64,000 nucleotides of DNA from Sulfurimonas hydrogeniphila (GCF_009068765.1 NZ_CP035534.1:992001-1056000), one strand, 5' to 3'. Positions 9,525 through 19,163 are shown, numbered from the stretch's first letter. Numbers and translations are program-made. The notes: generated from the sequence alone by a model not told the origin.

Positions 9525-10481
9525 ATGAAAAAAACAAAACTCTCCTTTGACAAGCCATTATATGTATTAGCCCCATTGGCGGGTTTTACTGATCTTCCTT
9601 TTAGAAGTGTGGTGAAAAAATTTGGAGCAGATTTGACTGTCAGTGAAATGTTGAGTTCAAATGCTCTGGCTCACGGTTCACAAAAAACACTGCATATGCT
9701 GGAAAAATCTTCTTTGGAAGATCCGTATTCTGTACAAATTGCAGGTGCTGATGTTGATATTGTACGTCGTGCGGTTGAAATACTAAACGAACAGGATGGA
9801 ATTGACATTATTGATCTGAACTGTGGTTGTCCTGTACCCAAAGTTGTGGGTCACGGCAGTGGCAGTTCTCTTCTTTTGGACCTTCCTCTAATGGGAGATA
9901 TAATAAAAACTATTAAAAATACTTCCAATAAAAATATGACCAGTGTTAAAATAAGATTGGGCTTTGAAAAGAAAAACCATGTAGATATTGCAAAAGTCGT
10001 ACAGGACAGCGGTGCAGATTTTATTGCAGTGCATGGAAGAACACGAACCGGCAAGTTTAAAGCAGCTGTTGATTATGATGCAATAAGAGAGATAAAAGAG
10101 GCTGTAGATATCCCGGTGATTGCCAACGGAGATATAGACTCTTATGAAAAAGCCAAATGGGTGCTTGAACATACTGGTGCTGACGGGGTTATGATAGGTC
10201 GCGGTGCAGTAGGGGCTCCGTGGATATTTCATCAGCTTAAAACCGGTGCAGAATCTATCGAACAGAGTCTTAAACATGAAATTATTATGGAACATTTTGA
10301 CAAAATGATAGAGTTTTACGGACAGCATGGTGTTGCAATGTTTAGAAAGCATACCCATACCTATTCGAAAGGCTATCGAGGTGCATCAGTTTTGAGAAAT
10401 GAAGTAAACTCAATTGATGATATAGCAACATACCGTTCAGTCATAGATGACTTCTTTAAAAACAGTGAGATGACACTCTGA
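9525..10481 (+). CDS. dus: tRNA-dihydrouridine synthase
   Basis: 318 residues. This FMN enzyme reduces uridine to dihydrouridine in tRNA. Seen in order are the TIM-barrel start APLAGFTDLPFR, SEMLSS, the active-site segment LNCGCPVPK with catalytic Cys102, KIRLGF, VHGRTRTGKF, VIANGDI and the phosphate-binding MIGRGAVGAPWIF. The sequence resembles the DusB branch more than DusA or DusC, but I do not assign the subtype firmly. Its stop overlaps the next start (TGATG). Confidence 0.93.
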   Translation: MKKTKLSFDKPLYVLAPLAGFTDLPFRSVVKKFGADLTVSEMLSSNALAHGSQKTLHMLEKSSLEDPYSVQIAGADVDIVRRAVEILNEQDGIDIIDLNCGCPVPKVVGHGSGSSLLLDLPLMGDIIKTIKNTSNKNMTSVKIRLGFEKKNHVDIAKVVQDSGADFIAVHGRTRTGKFKAAVDYDAIREIKEAVDIPVIANGDIDSYEKAKWVLEHTGADGVMIGRGAVGAPWIFHQLKTGAESIEQSLKHEIIMEHFDKMIEFYGQHGVAMFRKHTHTYSKGYRGASVLRNEVNSIDDIATYRSVIDDFFKNSEMTL

Positions 10482-11635
10482 TGTTAGAAATTTCTCCGGC
10501 AATTAAAAATTTAGAAAAAGAAGACATAGCGGATAATCTACTCCATTATGTTTATAATACAAAACATTTACTCTCTTTAATTAAAAAAGGCATTGAACTG
10601 GATGATCCTTCCTATTTGAGTTCCTACCGTTCCTTTGAAGGGGAAGTGTATGAAAATTTTATTTATGAGAAGCTTTTGCGTTACGCCCAGGAGAATGACT
10701 ATATAACAAAATTTGTACTCAAGGGTTTTCATCAGGGAAAATGCAAAGCCTATGCAAATACTCTTTCCATCAGCGAGAAAGAACAAATAGTCTACAGAAC
10801 AAAAAGCCGTGAAATCAGTGAATTTGATGCAATGTTTTTGACAAAAAACAATGAACTCTATTTTGTTGAAATGACACTGGTAAAGTCTGTATTGAAATTG
10901 CGTCGCAGGCTGAGAAAGAAAAAAGCACTTTTGGAAATTATCTTTCCAAACTACACAATTAAATCATTAATTATCTTAAATGAAGGTGCCACAGGTGCCA
11001 AGCAGTTTCCGTCATACTGTAAAGTATGGTTTACAAAAGAGTTCTCGGCTGCAGAAGTTTTAGAATATATTACAAAACTCGACAAACAAAAACTTTTGCC
11101 AAAAGACAAAATAAATTCCAAGAAAATGATAGAAGCACACATGCTGAAACTTCATCCGTTCAGGTATTATAATACCATGAGCTGGATTACCAAAACAATA
11201 CGTGCAAATAAAAAATATGTCATAGATATGAATTTCTTGATGACTGAAAAAGTACAAAGATATCATGATTTATACAATAAATTTTATGTCGGTTTTTTGA
11301 CTGTAAAAGATATGAAAAACATACTGCAGTTAAAAGAGGGTGAATATTCGCAAGAACAACGGGTAGTTGTTGCATTGGAAAAGAAACATTCTGATGAGAT
11401 TGTAGTGACGTACTACATACAGACAACCCGTAAGAATCTTTATCTGTACAGTTTTAATGACGGGAAAGTTGTGAAAGAAAAAAAAGATCCTTACGGAATT
11501 ACTGTAACAGAAGTGTTTCATATCAATAAATTGATGAATGAGAGCTATTTGTTAAGTATATCTCAGGTCAATACAATTAAAAAACTACTGAAAGAACGTT
11601 TTAAAAGAGAGAGTCAAAAACCAAACGTAAATTAG
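10481..11635 (+). CDS. Uncharacterised protein with a possible PD-(D/E)XK nuclease-like core
   Basis: 384 residues, not recognised as a named family. The start overlaps the dus stop by one base. Around residues 50-160 the pattern is a helix with acidic residues (Glu53, Glu55), a hairpin with Asp116, then VEMT (Glu130, Thr132), a basic helix and a hydrophobic strand. This is the order of a PD-(D/E)XK nuclease core, but the usual ExK is ExT, so catalysis may be lost or the likeness may be chance. The remainder has no recognised motif. It converges on the fliO-like gene with four bases between the stop codons. Confidence 0.75.
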   Translation: MLEISPAIKNLEKEDIADNLLHYVYNTKHLLSLIKKGIELDDPSYLSSYRSFEGEVYENFIYEKLLRYAQENDYITKFVLKGFHQGKCKAYANTLSISEKEQIVYRTKSREISEFDAMFLTKNNELYFVEMTLVKSVLKLRRRLRKKKALLEIIFPNYTIKSLIILNEGATGAKQFPSYCKVWFTKEFSAAEVLEYITKLDKQKLLPKDKINSKKMIEAHMLKLHPFRYYNTMSWITKTIRANKKYVIDMNFLMTEKVQRYHDLYNKFYVGFLTVKDMKNILQLKEGEYSQEQRVVVALEKKHSDEIVVTYYIQTTRKNLYLYSFNDGKVVKEKKDPYGITVTEVFHINKLMNESYLLSISQVNTIKKLLKERFKRESQKPNVN

Positions 11636-11639
11636 TTTT

Positions 11640-12542
11640 TTACTGCATTTCATAGGCTATGTTTGCAGCTCTTTCTTTGTATGCCTGAAGAGGTTCCTGC
11701 TTTTGTGATGTTTGCGATTTACCTAAAAATTTTTCTAAATCTTCATGTCTGCTTTGTAAAATCTCATCAAACTCCTTTTGGGATGCCGGCTTGTTATCTG
11801 TAAATTTGTCCAGAAGTATATTGCCGTTACCCATAAGAACCAGGTAGCTTTGATTGCCAAAGTCAAGCATAACAACACTGTTCTTCTCATCTATGGCTTT
11901 TTGAAACCGTATACTGACATTTTGTTCTGTCATATCAGTGTTGTCATTTTGTAAAGGGGATTTTTTTGTGTCTTTAAAGAGCCAGTTGTTATTTGATGTT
12001 TCCGTATTAGCAGGGAGAGGTTTCATTTTTTTCTTGATATATAAAAGTATAAGAATTCCAAGGATTAAAATCGCAACCACAATATAATAACTTGAAGACA
12101 TTGCGTCATCCTTTTTTGTCGGCAATGCACTGAGTGAATTTACAGAAGAGGATGATGCTTTTTTAAAAGTTGATGATTTTACAGCTGTTTTGTTTGTAAA
12201 GCGCAATCTCAATCCGTAGCCGTCAGATGTTTTTGAAGCAATAAGTTTTGTTGATGGAGATATAGAAGCAACAATCAGGGTTTCACTGTTAAGAGGTGTG
12301 ATAGTCAATGAGTGTAAATACCGGGAAGAGACTTTTTTTATTTTTGGTGATTCTATCGTGGCATCTTCAAGTTTTATGATGATTTTTGATTTACTGATAC
12401 TCTGCTTTATCTGCCCGGTGTAAGGTGTATCAAAAGTAATCATGACATCGGCTCTGTCAGTTCTTTCATAAATATTATAGCTTAAAATTTTTGAAGCATA
12501 CAGGGAAAACGGCAGAATAAAAAGTAATAAAATTTTAATCAT
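11640..12542 (-). CDS. fliO: FliO-like flagellar export membrane protein
   Basis: 300 residues. A signal peptide (about residues 1-17) is followed by a periplasmic beta-rich domain resembling AMIN-type domains (about 18-115), a serine-rich linker, one membrane segment (about 150-170) and a cytoplasmic tail. Classical FliO is smaller, but epsilonproteobacterial FliO has such a periplasmic domain and its gene sits beside fliN as here. The start overlaps the fliN stop by four bases. The assignment comes mostly from architecture and neighbour, so the gene symbol is tentative. Confidence 0.6.
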   Translation of the reverse strand: MIKILLLFILPFSLYASKILSYNIYERTDRADVMITFDTPYTGQIKQSISKSKIIIKLEDATIESPKIKKVSSRYLHSLTITPLNSETLIVASISPSTKLIASKTSDGYGLRLRFTNKTAVKSSTFKKASSSSVNSLSALPTKKDDAMSSSYYIVVAILILGILILLYIKKKMKPLPANTETSNNNWLFKDTKKSPLQNDNTDMTEQNVSIRFQKAIDEKNSVVMLDFGNQSYLVLMGNGNILLDKFTDNKPASQKEFDEILQSRHEDLEKFLGKSQTSQKQEPLQAYKERAANIAYEMQ

Positions 12543-12853
12543 AATCTCTCTTTTGACAGGTAGTAGAGTACAGCACTTGAATCCAGCACTTCATTGATAC
12601 GGATAGCGAGGTTTTTTTCGTAAACCATCACTTCTCCTTTTCCTATAATACGTCCGTTGACATAAGACTCAACACTCTCTCCTGCCGGTTTTTTTAAATC
12701 GATAATAGATCCTTTTTCAAGCTTTAAAACTTCTGCAACACTCAACTCGGTCTCTCCCAGATCAGCAATAAATTCAACTTCCATGTCTAAAATACCGGAG
12801 TAGTCCATCCATGAAAGTTCTTCTTGCAGGTCAAATTTTTTTGTATCAGGCAT
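12539..12853 (-). CDS. fliN: Flagellar motor switch protein FliN
   Basis: 104 residues, nearly all of it the SpoA/FliN C-terminal domain: a central strand region LDMEVEFIADLGETELSVAE, then LKKPAGESVESYVNGRIIGKGEV and a final INEVL region. FliN forms the lower C-ring of the flagellar motor. It overlaps the CheX-like gene by eight bases and the FliO-like gene by four, so the three are one transcript. Confidence 0.92.
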   Translation of the reverse strand: MPDTKKFDLQEELSWMDYSGILDMEVEFIADLGETELSVAEVLKLEKGSIIDLKKPAGESVESYVNGRIIGKGEVMVYEKNLAIRINEVLDSSAVLYYLSKERL

Positions 12854-13271
12854 CTAATTCCTTAATGGCAATAATGAGTTCGGCATTGTCTATATGAACG
12901 ACTTTGCGCTCATCAAAGCTAAAGTCAAATTCTCCGACTTTTGCAAAATGAGGCGTTCCCATTGTATATGAGATTCCAAGTCCTTCAGCAATGACTTTGG
13001 CGCTTCCTATAATAAGATTGGCAGTTTCAAGTGTCATTTCCTTGAGCGTCTCTTCATCACTTTTTTCTTCTTCTAAAAACAGTTTTGAAACTTTCTGCAT
13101 AAAATCATTGTCAGAAGCTATATAAACTCTGTAGCGTTTCTGGTCTTGAGTTTGTACATCTATGTAAGCAATAAGTGTTCTCTTGTTTGTCGGGGCATCT
13201 TTTATTTCGCATGAAGCGCCGATTTGATGTATGCAAAAGTTTTTTGCTGCTTCTTTTAAGCTCTCTAGCAT
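12846..13271 (-). CDS. CheX-like chemotaxis phosphatase domain protein
   Basis: 141 residues, a single CheX-like domain. The helix LETANLIIGSAKVIAEGLG holds the E..N pattern used by the CheC/CheX/FliY group to dephosphorylate CheY-P. It is the first gene of the operon with fliN and the FliO-like gene, so it fits a CheY-P phosphatase placed at the motor switch. It has an AAAGG site before the ATG. Whether it acts on CheY or another response regulator cannot be told from sequence. Confidence 0.75.
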   Translation of the reverse strand: MLESLKEAAKNFCIHQIGASCEIKDAPTNKRTLIAYIDVQTQDQKRYRVYIASDNDFMQKVSKLFLEEEKSDEETLKEMTLETANLIIGSAKVIAEGLGISYTMGTPHFAKVGEFDFSFDERKVVHIDNAELIIAIKELDA

Positions 13272-13296
13272 TATCTACCTTTCTTATAATTCATAG

Positions 13297-13302
13297 ATTA
13301 TA
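13297..13302 (-). promoter_or_regulatory. -10 box for the cheX-fliN-fliO operon
   Basis: TATAAT on the reverse strand, about 26 bases before the CheX-like ATG, with an AAAGG ribosome site between. It looks like an ordinary sigma-70 box rather than a sigma-54 or sigma-28 promoter. Confidence 0.5.
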
Positions 13303-13348
13303 CTTGAATGAAACACAAAGTAAAATTAAACTATTATTTATATTGGGG

Positions 13349-13354
13349 TATAAT
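13349..13354 (+). promoter_or_regulatory. -10 box for the TauE/SafE gene
   Basis: GGGGTATAATTCC, with TATAAT at 13349-13354. Transcription would begin near 13361, which excludes the upstream in-frame ATG at 13308 and points to the ATG at 13377. Confidence 0.5.
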
Positions 13355-13376
13355 TCCAAAAAAGTTATGGATAATA

Positions 13377-14108
13377 ATGATTGAATTAATCTTGCTTGGT
13401 ACTTTTGTCGGTTTGCTGTCCGGGCTTTTTGGAATAGGCGGTGGAACAATTCTGGTGCCACTGCTGCTATTGCTTGGGTATGAAACAAAAATTGCCATAG
13501 GCATTTCGGTTATTCAGATGGTTTTCAGCTCTGTTTACGGCAGCTATCTGAATAATAAAAAAGGAACACTTGATGTCCTGATGGTTGTTATTATTGGACT
13601 TGGCGGTTTTACCGGTGCCCTTTTAAGCGGTAATATTACGGCAAGTTTCAGTGACCAGACCTTGGAAATGGTCTTTTTGGCATTTGCTGCATTTGCACTT
13701 ATTCGCCTTTTTATGAAAACACATGACTATAAACACGAAAAGAAAGTAAACAAGGCAGTGCTTTTTGTCACAGGTTTTGTCATAGGGGCAATAAGCATGT
13801 CCATAGGGGTAGGCGGGAGTCTGATTCTTGTCCCTATACTTGTTGGGTTTTTACATGTACCTTTGAAAAAAGCTACATCAGCAGGACTGTTCTTTGTTGT
13901 TTTTTCATCTGTTTCGGGGTTGATATCGCATACACTGCACGGGCATGTTGATTATACAAGTGGAATCATTATAGGGTTGGCATCATTGGCAGGTGTGTAT
14001 GCAGGCATACATTTAAAGCATCATATCTTAAATGTATCTCTGCAAAAAAAACTCTTAACTGTTCTTTATCTGATTATTGTAATATATTTGCTCTATAGAA
14101 TTTTTTGA
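13377..14108 (+). CDS. TauE/SafE family membrane permease
   Basis: 243 residues with about eight hydrophobic segments in two similar halves. Each half opens with the family's glycine-rich signature: GLLSGLFGIGGGTILVP near residue 11 and GAISMSIGVGGSLILVP near residue 138. The family exports or imports sulfur oxyanions and organosulfonates, and members are common in sulfur-oxidising bacteria. The real substrate cannot be told here. The start was chosen from the promoter at 13349. uvrA follows after seven bases. Confidence 0.88.
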   Translation: MIELILLGTFVGLLSGLFGIGGGTILVPLLLLLGYETKIAIGISVIQMVFSSVYGSYLNNKKGTLDVLMVVIIGLGGFTGALLSGNITASFSDQTLEMVFLAFAAFALIRLFMKTHDYKHEKKVNKAVLFVTGFVIGAISMSIGVGGSLILVPILVGFLHVPLKKATSAGLFFVVFSSVSGLISHTLHGHVDYTSGIIIGLASLAGVYAGIHLKHHILNVSLQKKLLTVLYLIIVIYLLYRIF

Positions 14109-14115
14109 GGTATAA

Positions 14116-16938
14116 ATGAAAAAAAAAGATGTAATTAAAATCACCGGCGCGCGCGAAAACAATTTAAAAAATATCAATTTGACAATTCCTAAAAATGAAT
14201 TGATTGTGATGACTGGACTCAGTGGAAGCGGGAAGTCTACTCTGGCTTTTGATACGCTCTATGCAGAGGGTCAGCGCCGCTACATGGAATCACTCTCTTC
14301 GTATGCAAGACAGTTTTTAGACCGTGTAGGCAAGCCTGATGTTGACAAAATAGAGGGGCTCACACCTGCTATAGCCATAGATCAAAAAACAACCTCAAAA
14401 AATCCGCGTTCAACTGTCGGAACAATTACGGAAATATATGATTATTTTCGACTGCTGTATGCCCGTGTCGGTATTCAGTACTGTCATAAATGCGGCAAAA
14501 AGATTTCTCAAATGTCGGCTTCGGATATAATTGGCGAAGTTGCAAAGCTGCCTGAGGGAGCAAAACTTGTCCTGATGGCACCGCTTGTAAGAGAGAACAA
14601 AGGTGCCTACGCAGACCTGATTGAGTCACTTGTGCATAAAGGCTATGTCCGTGCTCAGATTGACGGTGTTATGGTACGTCTGGATGAAGAGATAGAACTC
14701 TCAAAAACAAAAAAGCATACGATTAAAGTAGTTGTTGACAGAGTGATTGTCAAAGAAGAGAACAAAGAACGAATCGCATCAGATGTGGAAAAAGCGCTCA
14801 AAGAAAGCTACGGCGAACTGGAAGTGGAAATACTCAACTATGAAGAACTCGGCTGCCCTCAGCATATTCACTATTCGGAACATAACGCCTGTTTTGACTG
14901 TAAAATAAGCTTTGAACCGCTTGAACCTTTGAGCTTCTCTTTTAACTCTCCAAAAGGCGCCTGTTCTGAATGTGACGGTCTTGGCATACGTTATGCACTT
15001 GATATTGACAAGATTATTGACAGTGATCTGAGTATTGAAAAAGGTGCTGTTAAAATTGTTTACGGTTTTAACAAAGGTTACTATTTTACCTTTTTAAAGG
15101 GTTTTTGTGCACATAATGACATTGACGTTACCGTACCGTATTCTGAATTGCCATTGCACCAGCAAAAAGCGATTTTACACGGTAATATAGATGAAGTAGA
15201 GTTTTTGTGGAAAAACCATAAAGTAAAAAGAATATTCCCGGGTATTATCCGTATAGCCTATGATATGCTTAAAGACGAAAAAGAACTTGCAGACTATATG
15301 AGTGAAAAGGTCTGTGATGTCTGTGGCGGGCACAGGCTCAAACGCGAATCTTTGGCAGTGAAAGTGGCTGATACAAAAATAGCACAGCTTCTCGAAATGC
15401 CGATTGCCAAAACCTATGAATTTTTTGCCAATGATGAGAACTTTTCCTATTTCGACAGACAGTCAAGAATGATAGCAGAGCCTATTTTAAACGAAATCAA
15501 AGAACGACTTTTCTTTCTTTATGATGTAGGACTTGGCTACATTACTTTGGGTCGTGATGCCAGAACCATAAGCGGAGGAGAAGCACAACGCATACGAATA
15601 GCTTCACAAATCGGTTCGGGACTTACAGGTGTCATGTATGTGTTGGATGAGCCGAGTATAGGACTTCATGAAAGAGACACCTTGAAACTTATCCGAACAC
15701 TCAGAAGCCTGCAGGAAAAAGGAAACACCGTTATCGTGGTTGAGCATGACAAAGAGACCATAGAAAATGCAGACTTTATAGTAGACATAGGAAGCGGTGC
15801 GGGAAAATTCGGCGGAGAAGTTGTTTTCAGCGGAACACTGGAAAAATTGAAAAAAGCAAAAACACTTACAGCTGACTACCTTTACGGACGTAAAAAAATC
15901 GAGTATTTTTACAGACGTCCGCAGGAAAAATGGATAGAAATCAAAAATGTCACTATTAACAATATTGAAAACCTGAGTGCTAAAATTCCGCTCAACAACT
16001 TTGTCTGCATCACAGGAGTCAGCGGCAGCGGAAAAAGTTCTCTGATGCTTCAGACACTTCTTCCGACGGCAAGAGAACTGTTAAATCATGCCAGAAAAGT
16101 CAATAAAGTAGCAGGTGTAGAAATAAACGGATTAGAGCATGTTGATAAAGTGATATATCTTGATCAAAGCCCGATAGGGCGTACTCCAAGGAGTAATCCG
16201 GCAACCTATACCGGTGTTATGGATGAAATCCGCAACCTATTTGCTCAGACAAAAGAGAGTCAGATTCGCGGATATACGGCATCAAGATTCTCTTTTAATG
16301 TCAAAGGCGGTCGGTGTGAAAAGTGTCAGGGAGAGGGTGAAAACAAGATAGAAATGCACTTTTTGCCTGATATTATGGTCAAATGCGATGCCTGTGGCGG
16401 GAAACGCTATAACCAGCAGACTCTGGAGGTTTTTTACAAAGGAAAAACCATCGCCGATGTGCTTGCCATGAGTGTGGATGAGGCTTTTGAATTTTTTAAA
16501 CCTATTCCTAAGATACACCAAAAAATGAAAACACTTGTCGATGTAGGACTTGGCTATATAACTTTGGGTCAAAATGCCGTAACGCTCTCAGGCGGAGAAG
16601 CGCAGAGAATCAAACTCTCAAAAGAGCTCAGCCGTAAAGATACAGGAAAAACGCTTTATATTCTGGATGAACCGACAACAGGTTTGCATTTTGCCGACGT
16701 TGACAGATTGACAAATGTACTGCATAAGTTTGTCGAACTCGGTAACTCTATGCTCATCATTGAGCATAATCTTGATATGATAAAAAATGCCGATTATATT
16801 ATAGATATGGGTCCTGAAGGCGGCAGCGGCGGGGGACTCATAATAGCGGAAGGTTCCCCGGAAGTGTTGGCAAAGAACCATAAAAAAACAGGCTCTTACA
16901 CCGGTGAATATCTTGAAAAAGAGTTAAAGTTACATTGA
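14116..16938 (+). CDS. uvrA: Excinuclease ABC subunit A
   Basis: 940 residues, full length. UvrA finds bulky DNA damage and loads UvrB. It has two ABC ATPase modules, with Walker A motifs GLSGSGKST near residue 35 and GVSGSGKSS near 635. Signature SGGEAQRI motifs are in both halves. Zinc-finger cysteines lie in the first half (CSECDGLG and CDVCGGHRL) and the second (CEKCQGEG and CDACGGKR). An AGG site lies in the seven bases after the permease gene. No change in key residues was noticed. Confidence 0.97.
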   Translation: MKKKDVIKITGARENNLKNINLTIPKNELIVMTGLSGSGKSTLAFDTLYAEGQRRYMESLSSYARQFLDRVGKPDVDKIEGLTPAIAIDQKTTSKNPRSTVGTITEIYDYFRLLYARVGIQYCHKCGKKISQMSASDIIGEVAKLPEGAKLVLMAPLVRENKGAYADLIESLVHKGYVRAQIDGVMVRLDEEIELSKTKKHTIKVVVDRVIVKEENKERIASDVEKALKESYGELEVEILNYEELGCPQHIHYSEHNACFDCKISFEPLEPLSFSFNSPKGACSECDGLGIRYALDIDKIIDSDLSIEKGAVKIVYGFNKGYYFTFLKGFCAHNDIDVTVPYSELPLHQQKAILHGNIDEVEFLWKNHKVKRIFPGIIRIAYDMLKDEKELADYMSEKVCDVCGGHRLKRESLAVKVADTKIAQLLEMPIAKTYEFFANDENFSYFDRQSRMIAEPILNEIKERLFFLYDVGLGYITLGRDARTISGGEAQRIRIASQIGSGLTGVMYVLDEPSIGLHERDTLKLIRTLRSLQEKGNTVIVVEHDKETIENADFIVDIGSGAGKFGGEVVFSGTLEKLKKAKTLTADYLYGRKKIEYFYRRPQEKWIEIKNVTINNIENLSAKIPLNNFVCITGVSGSGKSSLMLQTLLPTARELLNHARKVNKVAGVEINGLEHVDKVIYLDQSPIGRTPRSNPATYTGVMDEIRNLFAQTKESQIRGYTASRFSFNVKGGRCEKCQGEGENKIEMHFLPDIMVKCDACGGKRYNQQTLEVFYKGKTIADVLAMSVDEAFEFFKPIPKIHQKMKTLVDVGLGYITLGQNAVTLSGGEAQRIKLSKELSRKDTGKTLYILDEPTTGLHFADVDRLTNVLHKFVELGNSMLIIEHNLDMIKNADYIIDMGPEGGSGGGLIIAEGSPEVLAKNHKKTGSYTGEYLEKELKLH

Positions 16939-17010
16939 AAAAATAATAATAATTTCACATTCATATGTTAAAGTATTAAAAGTGACTACTTTATTGGAGG
17001 ATGTGAAACA

Positions 17011-19080
17011 ATGTTTGGAAAAGTTCAGCTTAAAACTAGACTCTATGTAACTCTTGGAGGTTTGATATTTCTTATATTTATAGTTGGAGAATGGAGTTTA
17101 TGGCAATCTTCTCAGATAAATAAACGAGTAAGTAATATTTATACTCAAGAAGTGATCCCTTTAGAAAACATATCACACCTTAAGGGGGCTCTTTATAGGA
17201 TTCGAGATAGAAGTTTACGACTTCTTGATGCTAAAGATCCTTTAGAAATTATACATCACCAAGAAATCATATCTCAGCAAGTAAAAAGAATTGAAGAAGA
17301 GTTAGATAGCTATGATAATACAAGACTTTCAAATGAAGAACTTTTAGAACTTGAAAAATTTAAAGTAAATTTTCACGAATATCTTTCCATTATTTATGAA
17401 AAAATCTATCCATATCTTTTAAAAAAAAGTGAAAATGAGCTTGAGCCAATTCTCTACAAAGAGGCTATTTTTGAGTTTCGTCAAGCAAGAGAAGCACTCA
17501 ATGAACTCTCAGAATACCAGATACAAAGAGCAAAACTGAGACACCAACACTCTGATGAGATTTTCAGTAAGCAAGTTATTATAATTCAGCTTATTATTTT
17601 AGTTATAGTGGGTTTAAGTGGTTTTTTTGCAAAAATGCTCATGAATTCTATTATAGAACCAATTAAGCAGATAAATGACGTACTTGCTACCATTTCTCAT
17701 GAAGATTTTTCTAAGCGTATTCGTGTTACATCAGAAGATGAATTAGGAAAAATGTCCCAGATGCTTAACAACAGTATAGCAATGCTACAAACTACTTTCC
17801 AGGAACTTTCAATTTTAATAAATTATGATAAACTAACAAATCTGCCAAATCGAAAAATGTTTCAAGAGGAGATAGAGAAGTGTATAAGCAAATGTCTTAA
17901 GAGTAATGAACTCTTTGCAGTGATGTTTATTGATGTTGATAATTTTAAAAATATTAACGACACTTATGGACATACAACGGGAGATAAACTTTTAGAGATT
18001 ATTGCAAAAAGGATGAAAACACATATTCGCTCCAACGATATACTTGCACGACTTGGTGGTGATGAGTTTGCTATACTGCTTCAAAATATCAAAAATCCAA
18101 CAGTACCTGGCAATATCGCAAATAAAATTTTAGATACTATGCAAAAACCCATCTATATAGACCAGCATACTATCTTTACCTCCATATCTATCGGTATATA
18201 TGTCTCAGACCACCAAAATGAATCAAGGGAAAAGATACTCTCATATGCTGATGTTGCGATGTATGCTGCAAAAAATTCAGGAAAAGCAAAATACATCTAT
18301 TTTAATAAAAAAATGTATGAAAAACAAGAATCTGAAACATTGTTAGATATTCAACTAAGAGATGCTGTACAAAACAAAGAATTTCGAGTATATTTCCAGC
18401 CTATAGTCGAGCCAAAAACAGAAGCACTCTACGGCGTTGAGACACTACTACGATGGGAGAGAGATGGAGAAATAATCTCCCCTGCTAAGTTTATAGCCAA
18501 ACTTGAAAGTAATGGGATGATTCTTGATGTTACTTATATGATTATAGAAGAGGTTTTTGAGATGATAGAGCGAAGAGGCTTTAAAAATGTAGTTTCCATA
18601 AACCTTTCCATCTTACAGTTTTATGATGAAAACTTTATCCCATTTTTAAAAAGAGTATTACAGAAGTATCCATCAATCAACCCTCAAAAAATCTATTTTG
18701 AGATAACAGAGAGTGTTTTTGCTCAAAACAATGATCTTATTTTTAGCACTATGGAACTTATTAAAAAGTTAGGCTTTAAGTTTTCTTTGGATGATTTTGG
18801 GACAGGGTACTCTTCATTGTCTTACATTAAAGACTATCCAATCAATACTATAAAAATAGATAAAAAATTTGTTGATAATCTTTTAGATGATGTAAGAGCA
18901 CAAGAACTACTTGAAGGGATTGTCTATTTGGCAAAAACACTGCATCTTACTATTGTTATAGAGGGAGTTGAAGATGCTGCAACACTCAAAAGTGTCACAA
19001 AACACAACAGTGTAAAAATTCAAGGCTACTATTTTTACAAACCAATGACAAAGGAGTCATTTGAGAGACTTTTAGATTAA
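17011..19080 (+). CDS. Membrane GGDEF/EAL protein (cyclic di-GMP turnover)
   Basis: 689 residues. It has one membrane segment near residues 12-30, a helical periplasmic domain of the four-helix-bundle sort to about 190, a second membrane segment, a HAMP domain (about 213-265), a GGDEF domain with intact RLGGDEF, and an EAL domain with ETL in place of EAL. The EAL domain keeps EITES, DDFGTGYSSL, KIDKKF and the IEGVE glutamate, so both activities are plausible. A strong GGAGG lies ten bases before the ATG. It opens a group of signalling genes whose base composition looks poorer in G and C than uvrA. Confidence 0.93.
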   Translation: MFGKVQLKTRLYVTLGGLIFLIFIVGEWSLWQSSQINKRVSNIYTQEVIPLENISHLKGALYRIRDRSLRLLDAKDPLEIIHHQEIISQQVKRIEEELDSYDNTRLSNEELLELEKFKVNFHEYLSIIYEKIYPYLLKKSENELEPILYKEAIFEFRQAREALNELSEYQIQRAKLRHQHSDEIFSKQVIIIQLIILVIVGLSGFFAKMLMNSIIEPIKQINDVLATISHEDFSKRIRVTSEDELGKMSQMLNNSIAMLQTTFQELSILINYDKLTNLPNRKMFQEEIEKCISKCLKSNELFAVMFIDVDNFKNINDTYGHTTGDKLLEIIAKRMKTHIRSNDILARLGGDEFAILLQNIKNPTVPGNIANKILDTMQKPIYIDQHTIFTSISIGIYVSDHQNESREKILSYADVAMYAAKNSGKAKYIYFNKKMYEKQESETLLDIQLRDAVQNKEFRVYFQPIVEPKTEALYGVETLLRWERDGEIISPAKFIAKLESNGMILDVTYMIIEEVFEMIERRGFKNVVSINLSILQFYDENFIPFLKRVLQKYPSINPQKIYFEITESVFAQNNDLIFSTMELIKKLGFKFSLDDFGTGYSSLSYIKDYPINTIKIDKKFVDNLLDDVRAQELLEGIVYLAKTLHLTIVIEGVEDAATLKSVTKHNSVKIQGYYFYKPMTKESFERLLD

Positions 19081-19104
19081 ATATGAAATATATTTCATAT
19101 TTAA
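19077..19104. repeat. Perfect 28-bp palindrome between the GGDEF/EAL and chemoreceptor genes
   Basis: The sequence from 19077 to 19104 equals its own reverse complement. The core is ATATGAAATATATTTCATAT (19081-19100) with TTAA at each end. It includes the stop codon of the upstream gene and lies about 60 bases before the chemoreceptor start. There is no U-tract and no GC in the stem beyond two pairs, so it is more likely an operator or DNA-bending site than a terminator. Confidence 0.7.
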
Positions 19105-19163
19105 ATCATCATAAATTCATATCGGTTTGCTAGTATTAGATAACTTTAAACAAAGGTGCTTAT

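Noticed and set aside
13308-13376. N-terminal extension of the TauE/SafE gene
   Set aside because: The TATAAT box at 13349-13354 lies inside it.
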